Assembly: GCA_050699035.1 (NCBI GenBank)
Contig: JBOHDE010000174.1
Location: 1 to 8,383 of the forward strand
Source of the DNA: WHTB01 sp050699035
GTDB lineage: Bacteria > Actinomycetota > Actinomycetes > Propionibacteriales > Nocardioidaceae
Direction: 5' to 3'
DNA: 8,383 bases
Position numbers and translations under genes: made by a program. Below the pieces are notes generated by a model, which worked only from the letters and a program-made list of their open reading frames with translations, was not told where the DNA came from and ran no database searches. Each line of letters opens with the position of its first letter. The first letter of the stretch is position 1. Below are positions 1 to 6,239 of the stretch, piece after piece.

Positions 1-2
1 AG

Positions 3-923
3 TGGATCGCGCTGATCGTGATGACCGCGGTGATCTTGATGGCGGTCGGGCTGCGCGGGTTCTTCGGCCGGATCGCGATCTTCCTCGGCCTGATCCTCGG
101 GTACGTCCTGTCCTGGGTGTTCGACCATGTCTTCGGCCAGATCACCTCGTTCGACGCCGCCGCAGGCGAGGTGACGACGCACTTCCGGGTCAACTTCGAC
201 AACCTCAGGGCGGCCGACTGGTTCGGCTTCCCCGCCGAGACCGTGCTCAGCGCGGACGGCGCCGAGGTCGCCGGCTGGCACCTGCCCAGCTTCGACGTCG
301 TGTTCGTGCTGCTGGTGCTGCCGGCGGTGATCGCGCTGATCGCCGAGAACACCGGTCACGTCAAGGCGGTCGCCGAGATGACCGAGACCGACCTCGACCC
401 GGTGATGGGCCGGGCGATCGCCGCCGACGGTGTCGGCACGATGATCGCCACCTCGGTCGGCGGCTCGCCCACCACGACGTACGCCGAGAACATCGGCGTG
501 ATGGCGGCCACCCGGGTCTACTCCACCGCCGCCTACTATGTCGCGGCGGCGGTCGCGATCGTGTTCGGCCTGTCGCCGAAGTTCGGCGCCCTCGTGTCCG
601 CCGTCCCCGGCGGCGTGCTCGGCGGGATCACGGTCGTGCTGTACGGCATGATCGGGCTGCTCGGAGCAAAGATCTGGACCGAGAACCGGGTCGACTTCGC
701 CAACCCGGTCAACCTCGTACCCGTCGCCGCCGGCATCATCATCGCGATCGGCGACACGTCGCTGGCGATCACCGACGACTTCGTGCTGTCCGGCATCGCG
801 CTCGGCACCATCGTGACCGTGGTGGCCTACCACCTGGCGCACGCCGTCGCGCCGCCCCATCTGAAGGAGGGGGCGATGTTGTCCGTCGGCGGGAAGGGCA
901 CGCACCGCGTGGAGGACGCGTGA
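3..923 (+). CDS. NCS2-family nucleobase (uracil-type) permease, 5'-truncated by window edge
   Basis: This is the C-terminal 306 residues of an integral membrane transporter of the nucleobase-cation symporter-2 family (UraA/RutG/PyrP group), which imports nucleobases, usually with protons. The frame is open back to the window edge, so the gene starts upstream; compared with the roughly 430 residues of UraA, about a third is missing. Hydrophobic helices alternate with short loops. The two substrate-binding helices are visible: an 'AENTGH' stretch (Glu at visible residue 115) and 'TTTYAENIGVMAATRVYS' (Glu at 162), corresponding to UraA Glu241 and Glu290. The second contains the NAT signature in its E-N-x-G form, as in uracil carriers, rather than the Q-N-x-G form of xanthine/urate carriers. 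A polar loop of about 40 residues separates early helices. The stop overlaps the next gene by 4 bases, linking uptake to the following oxidoreductase. Family is secure; substrate is inferred. The GTG at 18 is internal, not the start. Confidence 0.93.
   Translation, partial: WIALIVMTAVILMAVGLRGFFGRIAIFLGLILGYVLSWVFDHVFGQITSFDAAAGEVTTHFRVNFDNLRAADWFGFPAETVLSADGAEVAGWHLPSFDVVFVLLVLPAVIALIAENTGHVKAVAEMTETDLDPVMGRAIAADGVGTMIATSVGGSPTTTYAENIGVMAATRVYSTAAYYVAAAVAIVFGLSPKFGALVSAVPGGVLGGITVVLYGMIGLLGAKIWTENRVDFANPVNLVPVAAGIIIAIGDTSLAITDDFVLSGIALGTIVTVVAYHLAHAVAPPHLKEGAMLSVGGKGTHRVEDA
911..915 (+). promoter_or_regulatory. Ribosome binding site for the FAD subunit
   Basis: GGAGG lies 4 bases before the GTG at 920, inside the last codons of the permease gene. 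It supports GTG 920 as the true start of the FAD subunit; the open frame continues far upstream, but there it only shadows the permease. Confidence 0.65.
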
Positions 924-1789
924 AGCCTGCGCCCTTCGCGTACCACCGGCCGGACAGCGTCGACCAGGCGCTGCAGGTGCTGGCGGAGCTCGGCGCGGAT
1001 GGCAAGGTGCTCGCCGGGGGCCAGAGCCTGGTGCCGCTGCTCAACATGCGGCTCGCCGCACCGACCGCGCTGGTCGACATCAACCGGCTCGACCAGCTCG
1101 CGTTCGTCCGGGTCGAGGGGTCGGGGGTACGGGTGGGCGCCACCGCGCGCCATGCCGACGTCGAGCGCGATGCGGCGGCGTACGACGCGCTGCCGCTGCT
1201 CCGGCAGGCCCTCACCCATGTCGCCCACCCGACGATCCGCAACCGCGGCACGACGGTCGGCAGCCTGGTCCACGCCGACCCGTCGGGGGAGATGACAGCG
1301 GTCCTGGCCCTGCTCGGCGGGTCGGTCGAGGTCCGCACCGCGGCGGCGACGCGCACCGTTGCGGCCGCCGACTTCTTCCTGGGTCCGCTTGAGTCCGCGG
1401 TCGGCGCCGGAGAGCTGGCGACCTCGGCCCACTTCCCGCTGCCGGAGGGGAATGCAGGCACGGCGTGGGTCGAGGTCGCCCGGCGGCACGGCGACTACGC
1501 GCTGTGCGGCGTCGGCGCGCTGGCCACCCTCGACGACGACCTGCGGGTCGCGGCAGCGCGGGCGGCCTACATCTCGGTCGACGCGACCCCGGTCGTGCTC
1601 GACCTCACCGACGCCGTCGGCGGCCAGCCGCACGACGCCGCCGACTGGGCCGCGGCCGGCGCCTTGGCCGCGAGCCGGCTCGACCCGGAGGCCGACATCC
1701 ACGCCACCGCCGAGTACCGGAGGCAGCTCGCGGCCGTCCTCACCACCCAGGCGCTGCGGGCCGCCGCCACCCATGCGGAGCAGCGATGA
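920..1789 (+). CDS. Molybdenum hydroxylase FAD-binding subunit (CoxM/XdhB-like)
   Basis: This 289-residue protein is the medium, FAD-carrying subunit of a xanthine dehydrogenase/CO dehydrogenase-family molybdenum hydroxylase. It takes electrons from the iron-sulfur subunit and passes them to the external acceptor. The first FAD motif is 'AGGQSLVPLLNMRLA' at residues 32-46. The second is 'IRNRGTTVGSLVHADP' at 106-121, where the usual T-[IV]-G-G-[SN] reads T-T-V-G-S. The FAD domain is about 1-175, followed by a CoxM-type C-terminal domain (about 180-285). Length is normal for a stand-alone CoxM-like subunit. GTG 920 is chosen because the protein then begins with the family-typical 'KPAPFAYHRPDSVDQAL', has a GGAGG sequence just upstream, and overlaps the permease stop by 4 bases (GTGA). 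It also overlaps the next gene by 4 bases (ATGA), indicating translational coupling. Family assignment is secure; substrate is unknown. Confidence 0.94.
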   Translation: MKPAPFAYHRPDSVDQALQVLAELGADGKVLAGGQSLVPLLNMRLAAPTALVDINRLDQLAFVRVEGSGVRVGATARHADVERDAAAYDALPLLRQALTHVAHPTIRNRGTTVGSLVHADPSGEMTAVLALLGGSVEVRTAAATRTVAAADFFLGPLESAVGAGELATSAHFPLPEGNAGTAWVEVARRHGDYALCGVGALATLDDDLRVAAARAAYISVDATPVVLDLTDAVGGQPHDAADWAAAGALAASRLDPEADIHATAEYRRQLAAVLTTQALRAAATHAEQR

Positions 1790-2307
1790 CCGCGGCGGAG
1801 CAGCGACACGAAGTGCGCCTGACCGTCAACGGCGTGCCGCGCAGCGCCGTCGTCCCGGCGCGGCGCCTGCTGTCGGACTTCCTGCGCCACGACCTCGGGC
1901 TCACCGGCACCCATGTCGGGTGCGAGCACGGCGTCTGCGGCGCCTGCACGGTGCTGGTCGACGGTCGGGCGATGCGCTCGTGCCTGCAGTTCGCGGTCAG
2001 TGTGGACGGCGCCGAGGTCACCACGGTCGAGGGCTGCCTACGTCCCGACGGCGGCCTCGGCCCGGTGCAGCAGGCGTTCCAGGACTGCCACGGCCTGCAG
2101 TGCGGCTTCTGCACCCCCGGCTTCGTCACCACGATCACCGGCTACCTCGACGACCACCCCGACCCGACCGCCGAGGAAGCGCGCGAGGCGATCGCGGGCA
2201 ACCTCTGCCGGTGCACCGGCTACCAGAACATCGTCGCCGCGGTGCAGCGTGCCGCCGAGATCCGCCGCGCGGACTCGGCGGCGGACCGCGAGGGGGCGCG
2301 CCGATGA
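1786..2307 (+). CDS. Molybdenum hydroxylase [2Fe-2S] subunit (CoxS/XdhC-like)
   Basis: This 173-residue small subunit carries two [2Fe-2S] clusters and relays electrons from the molybdenum centre to FAD. The plant-type ferredoxin domain covers about residues 9-83, with cluster ligands Cys46, Cys51, Cys54 and Cys66 ('GCEHGVCGACTV...SC'). The helical second domain holds Cys106, Cys109 ('QCGFCTPG'), Cys141 and Cys143 ('LCRCTGY'). All eight ligands are present. Gln105 sits where the family contacts the molybdopterin cofactor. The length is typical of CoxS-like subunits, with a slightly long polar Arg/Ala-rich tail. The ATG is preceded by GGAG at 1777-1780 and overlaps the FAD-subunit stop by 4 bases; the open frame reaching further upstream is a shadow. 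The order FAD, Fe-S, Mo subunit matches coxMSL clusters. No signal peptide is seen, so the complex is cytoplasmic. Confidence 0.97.
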   Translation: MTAAEQRHEVRLTVNGVPRSAVVPARRLLSDFLRHDLGLTGTHVGCEHGVCGACTVLVDGRAMRSCLQFAVSVDGAEVTTVEGCLRPDGGLGPVQQAFQDCHGLQCGFCTPGFVTTITGYLDDHPDPTAEEAREAIAGNLCRCTGYQNIVAAVQRAAEIRRADSAADREGARR

Positions 2308-4685
2308 GTACGCGCATCTTCGGCGAGCCGATACCACGGCGCGAGGACCCGCGACTGCTGGCCGGCCAGGGCCGTTATCTCGACGACCTGGGTCACGGCG
2401 CCCTGGCGGCGGCGTTCGTCCGCAGCCCGCACGCCCACGCCCGGATCGTCGACATCGACGTCTCCGATGCACTCGAGGTCGAGGGCCTGGTCGCCATCTA
2501 CACCCACGAGGACCTGCCGGGCCAGGTCGGCGACCCGCTGCCGCTGCTCATCCCGCACCCGACCCTGACGCAGCCGCGCACGCCGTACCCCTTGGCCAAG
2601 GACGAGGTCAACCACGTCGGCGAGGCGATCGTGATGGTGGTCGCCACCGACCGCTACCTGGCCGAGGACGCCTGCCAGCGGATCCGGGTCGACTACGACT
2701 TCCTCCCGCCGGTCGTCGGCATCGAGCAGTCCCGTGCCGCCGACCTGCTCGTGCACGACGACGTGCCCGGCAACGTCTCCGCGCACATGCTGCAGGAGGT
2801 CGGCGACGCACCGGCCGCGATCGACGCCGCACCGCACCGACTGCATCTCGACCTGGACATCGAGCGCAGCGCGTCGATGCCGATGGAGGGCAAGGGGGTG
2901 TACGCCCGCTGGGACGCCGACGACCGGAGCCTGCGGGTCTACACCTCCACCCAGGCCTCGACATCGGTGCGGGCAGCGATCGCCGCGCGGCTCGGGCTAC
3001 CGCTGGACCGGGTCGAGGTCGTCGCGCCCGACGTCGGCGGCGGCTTCGGCGTCAAGATCGTGCACCCATGGCCGGAGGAGGTGCTGGTGCCGTGGGCGGC
3101 GATCACCCTCGGCCGTGAGGTCGCCTGGGCCGAGGACCGGCGCGAGCACTTCGTCTCCAGTGCGCATGAGCGCGCGCAGCAGCACCAGGTCGACGTCGGC
3201 TTCGACGACGACGGCCGGCTGCTCGGCCTCGACGTGACGTTCTGGCACGACAACGGCGCCTACACGCCGTACGGGATCATCGTCCCGATCGTGACCTCGA
3301 CCCAGCTGCTCGGGCCGTACAAGCCCGGCGCCTACCGGGTCGAGTTCTTCAGCCTCTACACCAACACCGTGCTGGTGACGCCGTACCGCGGGGCCGGCCG
3401 GCCGCAGGGCTGCTTCGTGATGGAGCGCACGATGGACGCGATCGCGGCCTCCCTCGGCCTCGACCGCACCACGGTGCGCGAGCGCAACTTCATCCAGCCC
3501 GAGGAGATGCCGTACGACCAAGGCCTGGTGTTCCAGGACGGCCGGCCGCTGGTCTACGACTCCGGTGACTACCCGGCGACGTTGGAGAAGTTGAAGAAGC
3601 TGGTCGGGTGGGACGAGTTCGAGGTCTTCCGCGAGCAGGCGCGCGCCGACGGACGGCGGGTCGGCATCGGCATCGGGTGCTACGTCGAGGGCACTGGCCC
3701 CGGCCCGTACGAAGGCGGCTTCGTGAAGGTGGAGACCGACGGCACGGTGGTCGTGGCGACCGGTCTGACCTCGCAGGGGCAGGGCCACCAGACCGCGTTC
3801 GCCCAGGTCGTGGCCGAGGAGCTGGGGGTGCCGGTCGACAAGGTCGTGGTCACCACCGGCGACACGCGGCGGTTCAAGTACGCCGTCGGCACGTTCGCCT
3901 CGCGGGCGGCGGTGATGAGTGGCAACGCCGTGGCGCTGGCCACCCGCAAGGTCCGGGAGAAGGCGCTGCGGATCGCGGGCGACGCACTTGAGGCAGACCC
4001 GGCCGACCTCGAGATCGTCGACGGCGTCGTCCAGGTCAAGGGCACGCCGGGCGCGACAATCCCGCTGTCCACGGTGGCCGTGCTGTCCAACCCGCTGCGC
4101 TACGCGTTCGACGAGGAGACCAAGCGGGCCACCCAGTTCGCCGCGCCCGCCGACCCCGACAAGCCACCGGTCGAGGAGGGCGGCGAGCCGGGGCTGGAGG
4201 CGACCGCCTACTACTCGCCGCCGCGCTCGACGTTCGCCAACGGCATGCACGCGGCCATCGTGGAGACCGACCCGGAGACCGCCGAGATCACCATCCTGCG
4301 CTACTGCGTCGTGCACGACTGCGGCACGCTGATCAACCCGCGGATCGTCGAGGGCCAGATCCACGGTGGCGTCGCGCAGGGCGTCGGCGGTGCGTTGTAC
4401 GAGCGGATGGTGTACGACGAGTCCGGGCAGCTGCTGAACGCGTCGTACATGGACTTCCTGATGCCGTACGCCACCGAGGTGCCGACCATCGAGATCGACC
4501 ACCTGGAGACGCCGTCGCCGCTCAACCCGCTCGGTCTCAAGGGCGCGGGCGAGGCCGGCGTGATCCCGGGCGCGGCGGTGCTGGCGTCGGCGATCGAGGA
4601 CGCCGAGGGCATCGGCATCACCCGGATGCCGATCTCGCCGTCCGAGCTCTACCACCTGCGGCTGAAGGAGAGCACCACGCGATGA
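2304..4685 (+). CDS. Molybdenum hydroxylase large Mo-cofactor subunit (form II CoxL-like)
   Basis: This 793-residue catalytic subunit belongs to the xanthine dehydrogenase/aldehyde oxidase/CO dehydrogenase large-subunit family, which hydroxylates a substrate carbon with oxygen from water at a molybdenum-cytosine-dinucleotide cofactor. The N-terminal a/b hammerhead domain (about 15-130) opens with 'RREDPRLLAGQGRYLDD'. Cofactor-binding motifs follow: 'APDVGGGFGVK' at 241-251, the active-site loop 'PYRGAGRPQG' at 360-369, 'SQGQGHQT' at 490-497, and 'LKGAGEAG' at 745-752, whose Glu750 aligns with the catalytic glutamate. The loop is the form II type and lacks the Cys of the genuine CO dehydrogenase loop (AYRCSFR), so CO oxidation is unlikely. 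The 'PMEGKG' stretch at 193-198 differs from the common 'PMEPRG'. The start has GAGGGGG 7 bases upstream and overlaps the Fe-S subunit stop by 4 bases. The nucleobase permease upstream and cyclic-amide hydrolases downstream suggest an N-heterocycle substrate. Confidence 0.95.
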   Translation: MSTRIFGEPIPRREDPRLLAGQGRYLDDLGHGALAAAFVRSPHAHARIVDIDVSDALEVEGLVAIYTHEDLPGQVGDPLPLLIPHPTLTQPRTPYPLAKDEVNHVGEAIVMVVATDRYLAEDACQRIRVDYDFLPPVVGIEQSRAADLLVHDDVPGNVSAHMLQEVGDAPAAIDAAPHRLHLDLDIERSASMPMEGKGVYARWDADDRSLRVYTSTQASTSVRAAIAARLGLPLDRVEVVAPDVGGGFGVKIVHPWPEEVLVPWAAITLGREVAWAEDRREHFVSSAHERAQQHQVDVGFDDDGRLLGLDVTFWHDNGAYTPYGIIVPIVTSTQLLGPYKPGAYRVEFFSLYTNTVLVTPYRGAGRPQGCFVMERTMDAIAASLGLDRTTVRERNFIQPEEMPYDQGLVFQDGRPLVYDSGDYPATLEKLKKLVGWDEFEVFREQARADGRRVGIGIGCYVEGTGPGPYEGGFVKVETDGTVVVATGLTSQGQGHQTAFAQVVAEELGVPVDKVVVTTGDTRRFKYAVGTFASRAAVMSGNAVALATRKVREKALRIAGDALEADPADLEIVDGVVQVKGTPGATIPLSTVAVLSNPLRYAFDEETKRATQFAAPADPDKPPVEEGGEPGLEATAYYSPPRSTFANGMHAAIVETDPETAEITILRYCVVHDCGTLINPRIVEGQIHGGVAQGVGGALYERMVYDESGQLLNASYMDFLMPYATEVPTIEIDHLETPSPLNPLGLKGAGEAGVIPGAAVLASAIEDAEGIGITRMPISPSELYHLRLKESTTR

Positions 4686-5293
4686 AGGTCCAAGGATCCG
4701 CCGTCCTGCACGCGGCCCGTGAGGACGTCTGGCGGGCGCTCAACGACCCGGCCGTGCTGGCGCGGACGATCCCGGGGTGCGAGCAGCTGGTCGAGATCGG
4801 CGCCGACCGCTATCGGATGACGGTGCAGGCCGGTGTCGCGTCGGTCAAGGGCACGTTCGCCGGCGAGGTGCGGCTGCACGACCAGCAGCAGCCGGGCTCG
4901 TTCGTGTTGACCGCGACCGGTGCGGGCGCGCCGGGCACGGTGCACGCCGACGTGACGGTCAGTCTCACCGAGGACGGCGACGCCACCAGGCTCGACTATG
5001 CCGCCGACGCGATCGTGGGCGGCATGATCGGCGGGGTCGGCCAGCGGATGCTCAGCAGCGCCACCAAGAAGACCGCCGCCGAGTTCTTCGGCGCGGTCGA
5101 AGACGTACTGACCGGCAAGACGCCCGCCGTCGCGCCGACCGCCGGTGTCGAGACGAGCGCGGCCGGTGTCTACCAAACGCCGCCCGCCCCCGCACGGTCC
5201 GGCGGCTTCGGGCGCGGCGTCGCCGTCGGCGCCGGCATCGCCCTGCTCGGCGCCCTCGTCGGCGGCTGGGTGTCCGGTCGACGTCGGTCCTAA
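4682..5293 (+). CDS. CoxG-like SRPBCC protein with C-terminal membrane anchor
   Basis: This 203-residue protein has an N-terminal SRPBCC/START-like domain (about 1-145) of the CoxG family. It begins 'MKVQGSAVLHAAREDVWRAL' and contains the characteristic 'DPAVLARTIPGCEQL' (residues 22-36) and the closing helix 'KKTAAEFF'. A Pro/Ala-rich linker follows (about 146-173), then one hydrophobic segment at 179-198 ending in Arg-Arg-Arg-Ser, consistent with a C-terminal membrane anchor whose tail is cytoplasmic. In CO dehydrogenase systems CoxG ties the enzyme to the membrane and has been linked to its use of quinone as electron acceptor. Here it directly follows the Mo subunit with a 4-base overlap, so it probably serves this oxidoreductase in the same way. 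A possible ribosome site, AAGGAG at 4665-4670, is 11 bases from the ATG, rather far; coupling to the upstream gene may matter more. Family is confident, role inferred. Confidence 0.9.
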   Translation: MKVQGSAVLHAAREDVWRALNDPAVLARTIPGCEQLVEIGADRYRMTVQAGVASVKGTFAGEVRLHDQQQPGSFVLTATGAGAPGTVHADVTVSLTEDGDATRLDYAADAIVGGMIGGVGQRMLSSATKKTAAEFFGAVEDVLTGKTPAVAPTAGVETSAAGVYQTPPAPARSGGFGRGVAVGAGIALLGALVGGWVSGRRRS

Positions 5294-5299
5294 CGGTTC

Positions 5300-5306
5300 G
5301 GAGGAA
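5300..5306 (+). promoter_or_regulatory. Ribosome binding site for the nitrilase-family hydrolase
   Basis: GGAGGAA stands 5 bases before the ATG at 5312, within an 18-base gap. It fixes the start and lets this gene be translated independently of the overlapping genes before it. The gap is too short for a promoter or terminator and shows no hairpin. Confidence 0.8.
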
Positions 5307-5311
5307 CTGTC

Positions 5312-6217
5312 ATGCGCGCATTCACCGCAGCCGCGGTCCAGGTCCAGCCACGGCCCGATCCGCTGAGCGCGGAGACCATCAAGGCCAACAACGAGCACGC
5401 CGCCGAGTACGTCGAGCGCTGCGTGGCCGACACCGGGGCCGAGCTGGTCGTGCTCCCCGAGTCGGTGACCACCGGCTTCACCCCGGCCTGCTCGCCGGAG
5501 GAAGTGTGGGACCTGGTCAGCGAGATCCCGGGGCCGATCACCGAGCCGCTGCAGGAGGTGGCCCGACGACTCGGCGTCCACCTCGTCTGGGGCACCTACG
5601 AGCGCGGCCCGGAGCGCGGCACGGTGTTCAACTCGGCGGTGCTGGCCAGACCGGACGGCGCGATCGCCGGCGTCTACCGCAAGACCCACCCGTTCTACTC
5701 CGAGCTGGCCCACCGCGGCGGCTGGGTGACGCCCGGCAACGAGGTCTGCGTCGTCGAGACCGACCTCGGCACGATCGGGATCATCATCTGCTTCGACGGC
5801 GACTACCCCGAGCTGTCGCGGATCAGTGCCGTCCGCGGCGCCGAGGTCATCGTGCGCCCGTCGGCGCTGCTGCGGTCCGCGGACATCTGGGAGCTCACCA
5901 ACCGGGCCCGTGCCTACGACAACCATGTGTACGTCGTCGGGTCGAACTGCGTCGGGATCGACCCGGCCGGGGTGCTGTACTTCGGCAACTCGATGATCGT
6001 CACCCCGGTCGCCGAGGTCGTCGCCCGGGCGGCCAGCCACGAGTGCTGGGTGTCCGCCCGACTCGACCCCGAGCAGGCGCTGCGCTCGCTCACCCCGGGG
6101 TCGAGTGTCGGGCAGGGCTTCGACCACCTGGCCGACCGCAACCTCGACCTGATCCGCCGCTACGCCGACGACCTGACCCGCCCGGCGCAGTCGTCGTTCC
6201 CGCACCTGCACCCCTAG
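5312..6217 (+). CDS. Carbon-nitrogen hydrolase, nitrilase superfamily (amidase or carbamoylase)
   Basis: This 301-residue cytoplasmic enzyme has the full nitrilase-superfamily catalytic set: Glu50 in 'VLPES', Lys124 in 'YRKTHPF', and nucleophile Cys160 in 'IIICFDGDYPE'. The family cleaves amide, carbamoyl or nitrile C-N bonds through a thioester on the cysteine, releasing ammonia. The sequence after Cys160 ('FDGDYPE', then 'RGAEVIVRPSALLR') resembles the aliphatic amidase AmiE pattern (C-D-D-G-N-Y-P-E...GAELIVR) more than the nitrile-hydrolysing branch. Its length also fits N-carbamoyl-amino-acid amidohydrolases and beta-ureidopropionases. Lying between a Mo hydroxylase and a hydantoinase-type gene, it plausibly hydrolyses the amide or ureido product of ring opening. 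The start follows a clear ribosome site. Superfamily and catalytic residues are secure; whether it is an amidase or a carbamoylase cannot be decided here. Confidence 0.92.
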   Translation: MRAFTAAAVQVQPRPDPLSAETIKANNEHAAEYVERCVADTGAELVVLPESVTTGFTPACSPEEVWDLVSEIPGPITEPLQEVARRLGVHLVWGTYERGPERGTVFNSAVLARPDGAIAGVYRKTHPFYSELAHRGGWVTPGNEVCVVETDLGTIGIIICFDGDYPELSRISAVRGAEVIVRPSALLRSADIWELTNRARAYDNHVYVVGSNCVGIDPAGVLYFGNSMIVTPVAEVVARAASHECWVSARLDPEQALRSLTPGSSVGQGFDHLADRNLDLIRRYADDLTRPAQSSFPHLHP

Positions 6218-6228
6218 TCCGCACGCCC

Positions 6229-6236
6229 GGAGGAGG
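6229..6236 (+). promoter_or_regulatory. Ribosome binding site for the HyuA-family gene
   Basis: A run of GGAGGAGG (continuing GAGA) sits within the 22-base gap before the ATG at 6240; the first GGAGG leaves 6 bases to the start codon. This is a strong site and fixes the start. The gap contains nothing else recognisable. Confidence 0.8.
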
Positions 6237-6239
6237 AGA

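Noticed and set aside
2..919. Upstream extension of the FAD-subunit frame to the window start (a 595-residue open frame in total)
   Set aside because: This part is Arg/Asp-rich low-complexity protein in a shifted frame of the permease; family similarity begins only at GTG 920.
1465..1785. Upstream extension of the Fe-S-subunit frame
   Set aside because: Arg/Gly-rich shadow of the FAD-subunit gene; the ferredoxin domain begins just after ATG 1786.
1359..2303. Upstream extension of the Mo-subunit frame
   Set aside because: It overlaps the FAD and Fe-S subunit genes out of frame and reads as Pro/Arg/Ser-rich shadow; the family N-terminus starts at ATG 2304.
2997..4655. 552-residue open frame on the - strand
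   Set aside because: Antisense shadow of the Mo-subunit gene, typical of high-GC coding DNA; the translation is Arg/Asp/His/Val-rich with no recognisable motif.
920..5293. Aerobic CO dehydrogenase operon (coxMSL plus coxG)
   Set aside because: The large subunit lacks the Cys-containing CO dehydrogenase loop and has the form II YRGAGR loop; neighbours are nucleobase and cyclic-amide genes, not CO-related ones.
5294..5311. Possible terminator or promoter between CoxG and the nitrilase-family gene
   Set aside because: Only 18 bases, filled mainly by the ribosome site; no hairpin or T-run.
6218..6239. Possible terminator or promoter between the nitrilase-family gene and HyuA
   Set aside because: Only 22 bases with a purine-rich ribosome site; no inverted repeat or promoter-like elements seen.
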